From positions 1 to 64,000 of the forward strand of contig JAFTCB010000025.1 in assembly GCA_017454905.1 (NCBI GenBank): a stretch of DNA of 64,000 nt, written 5' to 3'. A model generated the notes under the pieces. The model saw nothing but the letters and a program-made list of their open reading frames with translations, did no database searches and was not told the origin of the DNA. This DNA comes from Bacteroidales bacterium (GTDB taxonomy: Bacteria > Bacteroidota > Bacteroidia > Bacteroidales > UBA932). Below are positions 58,521-64,000 of the stretch, piece after piece (positions within the stretch are counted from its first letter, which is position 1; each line of letters opens with the position of its first letter). A program made the translations under genes and the position numbers.

Positions 58521-59264
58521 ATGCTTATGCAGAAACGTATTTTCCGGATCGAATCCAATGAGGGCGTCGCCCGGGACACCTTCCGCCTCGTGCTGCGCAC
58601 GGACGGGGCGGTCGCGGTGCGCAGCGGGCAGTTCGTAGACATCGCCCTGCCGGGCTTTTTCCTGCGGCGGCCCATCTCCGTCAGCGACTGCCTGTCCGAC
58701 GGCCTGGTGCTCTACTACAAGGTCGTGGGCGAAGGAACGCGCGCGATGTCGGAGATGACCCCCGGGACAGTGTTGGAACTGCTCGAACCCCTGGGCAGCG
58801 GTTTCCACCCGGAGAAGTGCCGGGAAGCAGCGTTGCTGATCGGTGGCGGCCTGGGCGCCGCGCCGCTGTACCTGCTGGCCAAAGAGCTGCTTGCGCAAGG
58901 CAAAAAGGCGACCGCCGTGCTCGGATTCAACAAAGCCGACGAGATCTGCCTGGCGGAGGAGCTGCGCGCGCTCGGCATCCCGGTCCACATCGCCACGATG
59001 GACGGCTCCGTGGGCACGAAGGGCTTCGTGACCGACGCCATCGCCGCCGTCCGGCCTGCCTTCGACCGCTTCTACACCTGCGGTCCGCTGCCGATGATGA
59101 AGGCGGTCTGCGCAGCGCTGGATGCTCCCGGGGAAGTCAGCCTCGAGGAGCGCATGGGCTGCGGTGCCGGTTTCTGCTACGGCTGCAGCATCCTGACCAA
59201 GAACGGCCCCCGGCGTGTCTGTGCCGACGGCCCCGTCTTCGATAAGGAGGAAGTACTATGGTAG
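58521..59264 (+). CDS. pyrK: Dihydroorotate dehydrogenase electron transfer subunit
   Basis: A 247-aa flavo-iron-sulphur subunit that passes electrons from PyrD to NAD. The FAD domain has LPGFFLRRPISVSD, the NAD-binding part has LIGGGLGAAPLYLLAKEL, and the 2Fe-2S cysteines are in MGCGAGFCYGCSI with the last in RRVCADGP. The ATG at 58521 directly follows the T-tract of the terminator. A second ATG at 58527 is possible. It overlaps pyrD by 7 nt. Confidence 0.93.
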   Translation: MLMQKRIFRIESNEGVARDTFRLVLRTDGAVAVRSGQFVDIALPGFFLRRPISVSDCLSDGLVLYYKVVGEGTRAMSEMTPGTVLELLEPLGSGFHPEKCREAALLIGGGLGAAPLYLLAKELLAQGKKATAVLGFNKADEICLAEELRALGIPVHIATMDGSVGTKGFVTDAIAAVRPAFDRFYTCGPLPMMKAVCAALDAPGEVSLEERMGCGAGFCYGCSILTKNGPRRVCADGPVFDKEEVLW

Positions 59265-60175
59265 CTGAGAAGAACCTGGCCGTCAGCCTCTGCGGGCTGA
59301 CGATGAAGAACCCGGTCGTCCCCGCCAGCGGGACCTTCGGCTTCGGAATCGAACTCGCCGACGCGATGGACCTCAACACCCTGGGCGGCATTTCCCTGAA
59401 GGGGACCACCCGCGAGCCGCGCTACGGCAATCCCACCCCGCGTATCGCCGAGTGCACCGCCGGGATGATCAATTCCGTGGGCCTGCAGAACCCGGGCATC
59501 GAAGCGCTCGTCGCCGACAAGGCCCCCGCCCTGCGGAGCATCTACGGCGGGGTGATCATCGCCAACATCAGCGGCTATTCCGTGGAAGAATATGCCTTCA
59601 ACTGCGCCCGGGCGGACGGCTGCCCGGCCATCGACCTGCTGGAGGTCAATGTCTCCTGCCCCAACGTCCACGGCGGCGGGATGGCTTTCGGCACGGATCC
59701 CAAGTCGGCGGCGGCCGTCACGGCGGCGGTCAAGGCCGTCACCCGCAAGCCCGTCTTCATCAAGCTCAGCCCCAACGTGACGGACATCGTCACCATCGCC
59801 CGCGCCTGCGAAGACGCCGGGGCGGACGGCATCACGCTGGTCAACACCTTCCTCGGGATGCGCATCGACATCCGGAAGCGCAAGCCGGTAATCGCCAATA
59901 CGATGGGTGGTTTCTCCGGCCCCGCCATCTTCCCGGTGGCGCTGCGGATGGTGTACCAGGTCGCGCAGGCCTGCAGCATCCCCGTGATGGGCTGCGGTGG
60001 CGTGCGGCGCGCCGAGGACGTGGTCGAGATGATGATGGCCGGCGCCACGGCCGTGCAGGTGGGCGCGGAAAACCTGCGCAACCCGATGGCCTGCCCGGAA
60101 ATCATCGCGGCCCTGCCCGCCCTGATGGACAGCCTCGGCATCGACAGTTTACAGGAAATAATCGGAATCATATAA
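59258..60175 (+). CDS. pyrD: Dihydroorotate dehydrogenase, class 1B
   Basis: A 305-aa FMN barrel oxidising dihydroorotate to orotate, working with PyrK. PASGTFGFGIE near the N-terminus, VNVSCPNVHGGGM with the catalytic Cys of class 1 enzymes, and VMGCGGVRRAEDVVEMMMAG are visible. It overlaps pyrK at its start and pyrF (TAATG) at its end. Confidence 0.95.
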   Translation: MVAEKNLAVSLCGLTMKNPVVPASGTFGFGIELADAMDLNTLGGISLKGTTREPRYGNPTPRIAECTAGMINSVGLQNPGIEALVADKAPALRSIYGGVIIANISGYSVEEYAFNCARADGCPAIDLLEVNVSCPNVHGGGMAFGTDPKSAAAVTAAVKAVTRKPVFIKLSPNVTDIVTIARACEDAGADGITLVNTFLGMRIDIRKRKPVIANTMGGFSGPAIFPVALRMVYQVAQACSIPVMGCGGVRRAEDVVEMMMAGATAVQVGAENLRNPMACPEIIAALPALMDSLGIDSLQEIIGII

Positions 60176-60879
60176 TGGCAAAAGACGTGATCATCGCCTG
60201 CGATTTTGCGAGCAGGCAGCAGACGCTCGGCTTTCTCGATGCTTTCGAGAGCTACCGCAAACCTTTCGTCAAGATCGGAATGGAGCTCTTCTACGCCGAA
60301 GGGCCCGACATCGTGCGCGAACTCAAGCGCCGCGGACACCCCGTCTTCCTGGATCTCAAGCTCCACGACATCCCCAACACCGTCCGCAAGGCGATGCGCG
60401 TGCTTTCCGCGCTGGACGTGGATATCGTCAATGTCCACGCCGCCGGCACCATCGAAATGATGCGCGCCGCGCTGGAAGGGCTGACGCGGGAAGATGGTTC
60501 GCGGCCGCTGCTGATCGCCGTCACCCAGCTCACCTCCACCAGCGAGGAGCGGATGCAGCAGGAGCTGCTGATCGGCGCGGGGATCAACGACACCATCGTG
60601 AAATACGCGCAGAACGCCCGGGAAGCCGGCCTGGACGGCGTCGTCTGCTCTCCGCTGGAGGCAGCGATGGTCAAACAGGCCTGCGGTCCGCAGTTCCTGA
60701 CCGTCACCCCGGGTATCCGTTTCGCGGATGCGTCCAAGGATGACCAGGTCCGCATCACCACCCCCGCCCGCGCCCGGGAGATCGGCTCCGACTATATCGT
60801 GGTCGGCCGCCCGGTGACGGCTGCCCCCGACCCCGTCGCCGCCTACGAGCGCTGCCTGAAAGAATTTTTGAATCAGTAA
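60175..60879 (+). CDS. pyrF: Orotidine 5'-phosphate decarboxylase
   Basis: A 234-aa barrel that makes UMP from OMP. The start MAKDVIIACDFAS, the catalytic Lys-Asp-Lys-Asp array FLDLKLHDIPNTV, and IVVGRPVTAAPDPVAAYE are typical of the bacterial short type. It starts one base inside the end of pyrD and is followed after 3 nt by pyrE. Confidence 0.95.
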   Translation: MAKDVIIACDFASRQQTLGFLDAFESYRKPFVKIGMELFYAEGPDIVRELKRRGHPVFLDLKLHDIPNTVRKAMRVLSALDVDIVNVHAAGTIEMMRAALEGLTREDGSRPLLIAVTQLTSTSEERMQQELLIGAGINDTIVKYAQNAREAGLDGVVCSPLEAAMVKQACGPQFLTVTPGIRFADASKDDQVRITTPARAREIGSDYIVVGRPVTAAPDPVAAYERCLKEFLNQ

Positions 60880-60882
60880 GAT

Positions 60883-61491
60883 ATGCAGAACCTCATCGCC
60901 AAAGAACTCCTCTCGATCGGAGCCGTTTTCCTCCGCCCGGAGGAGCCGTTCACCGGGGCCAGCGGCATCCAGAGCCCGATCTATTGTGACAACCGCCTCA
61001 CCCTGTCCGCCCCCGCCGTGCGCAACCTGGTGGAAGCCGGACTCGCCTCCCTCATCCAGGAGCATTTCCCGCAGTGCGAGGCCCTGATGGGCACCTCCAC
61101 CGCCGGCATCGCCCATGCCGCCATCACCGCCACCCTGCTCGGCCTGCCGATGGGCTACGTGCGGGGCGAAGCCAAGAGTCACGGCCGGACCAACCGCATC
61201 GAAGGCCGGCTCGATCCCGGCACCAAGGTCGTCGTGGTCGAGGACCTCATCTCCACGGGCGGCAGCGTGATCGACGTGGTGAACGCCCTGCGCGAAGCGG
61301 GCGCCGAAGTGCTCGGTATCGTCAGCATCTTCACCTACGGCATCCAGAAAGGCCTGGACCGCCTCGCCGCCGCCGAAGTCGTCAATTACTCCCTGAGCAA
61401 CCTCGACGCGCTCGTGGACGTAGCCGTCGAGCAGAAATACATCACACCCGCCCAGAAACAGCAGATCCTCGAATTCCGCAATACATTATGA
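60883..61491 (+). CDS. pyrE: Orotate phosphoribosyltransferase
   Basis: A 202-aa enzyme joining orotate and PRPP. The PRPP loop [13 protein letters not shown] is intact, with the catalytic lysine and histidine region [19 protein letters not shown]. The last bases overlap pyrB (ATGA). Confidence 0.95.
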   Translation: MQNLIAKELLSIGAVFLRPEEPFTGASGIQSPIYCDNRLTLSAPAVRNLVEAGLASLIQEHFPQCEALMGTSTAGIAHAAITATLLGLPMGYVRGEAKSHGRTNRIEGRLDPGTKVVVVEDLISTGGSVIDVVNALREAGAEVLGIVSIFTYGIQKGLDRLAAAEVVNYSLSNLDALVDVAVEQKYITPAQKQQILEFRNTL

Positions 61492-62567
61492 AACACCTCA
61501 TCGACCCCACCGACCTCACCAAAGAAGAAATCGACCAGATCGTAGCCCTGGCCGAGGACATCATCGCCCACCGCGAGCGCTATCAGGGCAGCATGGCCCA
61601 CAAGAAGCTCGCCACCCTGTTCTACGAGCCCAGCACCCGTACACGCTTGAGTTTCACCGCCGCCATGATGGAACTGGGCGGCAATGTCCTCGGATTCTCC
61701 AACCCCCAGAGTTCCTCCGTGAGCAAGGGGGAGACCGTCCAGGACACCGTGCGCGTCGTGGGCTGTTTCGCCGACATCATCGCGATGCGCCACCCCATCG
61801 AAGGCGCCCCGCTGGTGGCCTCCGAAGTGTCCCGCGTGCCGATCATCAACGCCGGCGACGGCTCCCACAGCCACCCGACGCAAACCCTTACCGACCTGCT
61901 GACCATCAAGCGCGAACTCGGCCACATCGACGGGATCACCATCGGTTTCTGCGGAGACCTGCGCTTCGGCCGGACCGTCCACTCCCTGATCAAGGCCCTG
62001 TCCCGCTACCAGGACATCAAGGTCGTGCTGATCGCCCCGGACGAGCTGCGCCTGCCGGACTACATCAAGCAGGATGTCTGCGACAAGATGGGAGTGAAGT
62101 ACCGCGAGACGGACAGTCTGGACGAAGCCATCCCCGAGCTGGACGTGCTCTACATGACGCGCGTGCAGAAGGAGCGCTTCCTGGATGAGGACGAATTCGA
62201 CCGCGTCAAGGACAGTTTCGTGCTGGACGCCCGCCGCATGGCGCTGGCCAAGGAAAAGATGGCGGTGCTGCACCCGCTGCCGCGTGTCAACGAGATCCTC
62301 ACCGAGGTGGACGACGACCCGCGCGCGGCTTATTTCCGCCAGGTTGAGAACGGCAAGCTTGTCCGTATGGCATTGATCATCAGCCTCATGGAATGGAAGG
62401 ACGACCCGGCGCATACGATGCCGGAACACGAGGCGCCTATCCTCAGCAACTCCCTGCACTGCACCAACAGCAAGTGCATCTGCAACAACGAACATCACCA
62501 GCCCCGCTTCCGCCAGGCAGAAAACGGCATCATGCGCTGCTGGTATTGTGACAGCAAAGTGCGATAA
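61488..62567 (+). CDS. pyrB: Aspartate carbamoyltransferase with PyrI-type zinc domain
   Basis: A 359-aa protein. Residues 1-305 are a complete catalytic chain, with carbamoyl-phosphate motif [44 protein letters not shown] and the aspartate-binding [10 protein letters not shown]. Residues about 322-359 carry Cys325, Cys330, Cys351 and Cys354 in CTNSKC and CWYC, matching the zinc domain of regulatory chain PyrI (C-x4-C, C-x2-C). The nucleotide-binding part of PyrI is absent, and no pyrI follows. The last codons form the left arm of a terminator whose loop holds the stop codon. Confidence 0.93.
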   Translation: MKHLIDPTDLTKEEIDQIVALAEDIIAHRERYQGSMAHKKLATLFYEPSTRTRLSFTAAMMELGGNVLGFSNPQSSSVSKGETVQDTVRVVGCFADIIAMRHPIEGAPLVASEVSRVPIINAGDGSHSHPTQTLTDLLTIKRELGHIDGITIGFCGDLRFGRTVHSLIKALSRYQDIKVVLIAPDELRLPDYIKQDVCDKMGVKYRETDSLDEAIPELDVLYMTRVQKERFLDEDEFDRVKDSFVLDARRMALAKEKMAVLHPLPRVNEILTEVDDDPRAAYFRQVENGKLVRMALIISLMEWKDDPAHTMPEHEAPILSNSLHCTNSKCICNNEHHQPRFRQAENGIMRCWYCDSKVR

Positions 62568-62585
62568 AAACGCACTTTGCTGTCA
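62549..62585. terminator. Hairpin with the pyrB stop codon in its loop
   Basis: TGACAGCAAAGTGCG (62549-62563) and CGCACTTTGCTGTCA (62571-62585) are perfect 15-bp complements around ATAAAAA, which includes the pyrB stop TAA (62565-62567). The left arm encodes DSKVR. The right arm overlaps the end of the minus-strand pseudogene. Confidence 0.8.
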
Positions 62586-63106
62586 TAACATACGGCGTCG
62601 GGAGAGGTGCAGCGGGAGCGCGATGGCAAGAAGCAGGAGCGGCAGGACAGCCGGAAGCCAGCGCAAAAGCGTATCGGTCTTTCCCGGGAAGAGACTTGCC
62701 GGGAAGGACAGCAGCCCCCGGAGACTCTCCCACAAAGCGACCAGCCAGTCCGGTTGCAGCAGCGCAACGGCAGCCGCGCCAAGGCCCGGTAGAGATCTTC
62801 GTGCCGGAAATACCCGTCCGAAGCGTCCGGAGCCGGCAGCGGCGCATCCATGAAGGCGTCTAACGGCTCCGTCCGCACCTTCCGGGCACGGATCCGGTCG
62901 ATGAAGCAATGATAAGCGATGCGGAAAACCCAGGTCTGGAAACGGGCGGCACCCCGGAAACTCCCGGATGCGACATAGGCGTTGACGAGCGCCTCCTGCG
63001 CCAGGTCATCCGCTGAAGCAGCATCCCCCTCACACAGCACAAGCAGGAACCGCCGCAGCGGCTCCTGCACATCCGGGACCAGACCTATGAATTCTTCCCG
63101 CGTCAA
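62583..63106 (-). pseudogene. ECF sigma factor cut after region 2 and joined to a membrane-protein tail
   Basis: The frame starts MTREEFIGLVPDVQEPL and for about 115 residues is a good ECF sigma factor: region 2 with SADDLAQEALVNAYV and FQTWVFRIAYHCFIDRIR, then a linker to ALARLPLR. Region 4 should follow, but the frame goes into low-complexity Cys/Arg-rich sequence. In the next frame the DNA encodes LLQPDWLVALWESLRGLL and a hydrophobic helix ending HLSRRRML-stop at 62583. This looks like the end of a small membrane or anti-sigma protein. A deletion probably joined the two genes out of frame. It is 10 nt downstream of the DUF6249-like gene. Confidence 0.7.
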
Positions 63107-63115
63107 AACCCTGCC

Positions 63116-63571
63116 CTATTCCGACGCTGACAATTCTTTCGCATACACCTTTCTCCCCACGAAATACACGATGAAGAAAGCGATGCCGACTGCCAGCAAT
63201 ATGCCGCTGATGCTGAGCAAGAACAATGTCAAGCCAGGTTCCTTTTCGAATTGACCCGCCTGCCACAGCACCGAAATGGACACGGCTCCGGTAATCAGTC
63301 CGGTCAGGGCCGTAACACAGGCGGCCGTCAACCAGCCCATCAGTTTGTCTTTGGCCGTCTTCTTCGAGGCCGGCCGGAACAGGTCCGGATTGATCTCCGC
63401 CCCGTTGTCCAGCGCTTTCAGCATGATCTCGGCCTTCCGGTCCACCTCATGCTGCCGCGAGCGCAGCACCAGCCATACGATCAGCACCGGCAACACCACG
63501 ACGATGCAGATCGGTATCAGCGCATCGATAAAGTGATTAGCCCATGCACTTGAAATCAATAAAAACATCAT
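63116..63571 (-). CDS. DUF6249-like membrane protein
   Basis: A 151-aa protein with three hydrophobic segments (ALIPICIVVVLPVLIVWLVL; LTAACVTALTGLITGAVSIS; LFLLSISGILLAVGIAFFIV). A charged cytosolic loop (RSRQHEVDRKAEIMLKALDNG) lies between the first two. It resembles the DUF6249 proteins that sit next to ECF sigma factors in Bacteroidales, and here it lies just upstream of the sigma remnant. Its function is unknown. Confidence 0.65.
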   Translation of the reverse strand: MMFLLISSAWANHFIDALIPICIVVVLPVLIVWLVLRSRQHEVDRKAEIMLKALDNGAEINPDLFRPASKKTAKDKLMGWLTAACVTALTGLITGAVSISVLWQAGQFEKEPGLTLFLLSISGILLAVGIAFFIVYFVGRKVYAKELSASE

Positions 63572-63687
63572 ACTAAATACCTATTAAATTCAACTTCAGT
63601 ATCTCTCTGTCCGGAACCAGATTTCACCTATTAGACGGAAATCCCGTCCCAAAGGCTACAACAAAAACAATTTTTTCCAGCCTGCAC

Positions 63688-63734
63688 TGAGAATCAACAA
63701 ATTACAAATCAACCTTCGGCTAAAACGCCGAAAG
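63688..63734 (-). repeat. Dispersed hairpin element, copy B
   Basis: On the minus strand CTTTCGGC-GTTTTA-GCCGAAGG (63713-63734), then a tail reading GATTTGTAATTTGTTGATT. It matches copy A at 43101-43147. The rest of 63572-63851 holds no gene I can see. Confidence 0.55.
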
Positions 63735-63851
63735 TTAATTCATAATTCCCTGATAATCAACAGCGGATTGCAAAACCGCAGCGGAGAGAGCGGCGGAGGG
63801 TGCGGGTGCCTGCGCACGTTGGCCTGTGCTGTCGGGGCCGTGGGCCGGAGG

Positions 63852-64000
63852 CTAGAACTGGAAGTAGATGAACGCCTGGAGGTCGGCCGTGATGAACTGA
63901 TAGACGACGAAGACGACGGCGACAACGATCAGCGCCATCACGGGCAGCGGCAGCATCGCGAAATTGATCCGGTACCAGCGTTTCCAGCGCACCGGCAGCC
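63852..64000 (-). CDS. MBOAT-family O-acyltransferase, C-terminal end (partial)
   Basis: The last 49 codons run off the window edge: a basic segment (RWKRWYRINFAM), one helix (LPVMALIVVAVVFVVYQF) and the end FIYFQF-stop. This terminal FIYFQF is characteristic of AlgI-like MBOAT proteins of Bacteroidales that O-acetylate surface polysaccharides. The catalytic His lies outside the window. Confidence 0.7.
   Translation of the reverse strand, partial: LPVRWKRWYRINFAMLPLPVMALIVVAVVFVVYQFITADLQAFIYFQF

Overview
The window is a GC-rich stretch of chromosome from a Bacteroidota member, most likely an uncultured gut-type Bacteroidales. The evidence is the phylum's TAnnTTTG promoter element in front of many genes, the near absence of Shine-Dalgarno sites, many lipoprotein signals, and typical families (GH97, LacZ-like GH2, a patatin-Omp85 protein, a CarboxypepD_reg-barrel outer membrane protein, an MBOAT protein ending in FIYFQF). 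No species is assigned.

Layout. 1-0.5 kb: the end of an IS30-type transposase and non-coding DNA. 0.5-18 kb: plant-polysaccharide genes (two GH2 enzymes, a CE8-like pectinesterase, a tandem esterase, a PL4-like rhamnogalacturonan lyase, a YhcH lipoprotein) mixed with fbaA, gmk-nadD, fabF-fabZ and a membrane LytTR regulator. 17.8-24.4 kb: two tRNA-Lys genes, then about 5.7 kb of accessory DNA bounded by an 80-bp direct repeat that begins in the 3' end of the second tRNA. It holds an outer-membrane barrel protein, small unknown genes, a broken ADP-ribosylglycohydrolase and a phased 32-bp repeat array. 24.5-37.5 kb: luxS, an Fe-S aldo/keto reductase, DUF1295, a DUF3298-like lipoprotein, a patatin-Omp85 protein with rubredoxin, GH97, a HAD hydrolase, an acyl-CoA ligase and htpG.

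37.6-56.1 kb is nucleotide metabolism on the minus strand. One operon is guaB-guaA-guaA-like-uraA. The other is purE-purL-purC-purF-purM-purN-purH-purD/folD-BASS transporter, with overlaps or very short gaps. 56.2-62.6 kb on the plus strand carries a lipoprotein-type peptide deformylase, pyrC, a leader ORF with a terminator, and pyrK-pyrD-pyrF-pyrE-pyrB. The window ends with a broken ECF sigma gene, a small membrane protein and the tail of an MBOAT acyltransferase.

The most unusual material is in the nucleotide region. PurF keeps its phosphoribosyltransferase half but has lost several glutaminase residues, including the N-terminal cysteine. PurD is fused in frame to FolD. A second guaA paralogue lacks the glutaminase domain. 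PyrB carries a PyrI-type zinc domain without the PyrI allosteric domain. The pyrKDFEB genes follow a candidate leader-peptide attenuator. Several genes also show direct or inverted copies of their own 3' ends just downstream (GH2, BASS, GH97, pyrB).
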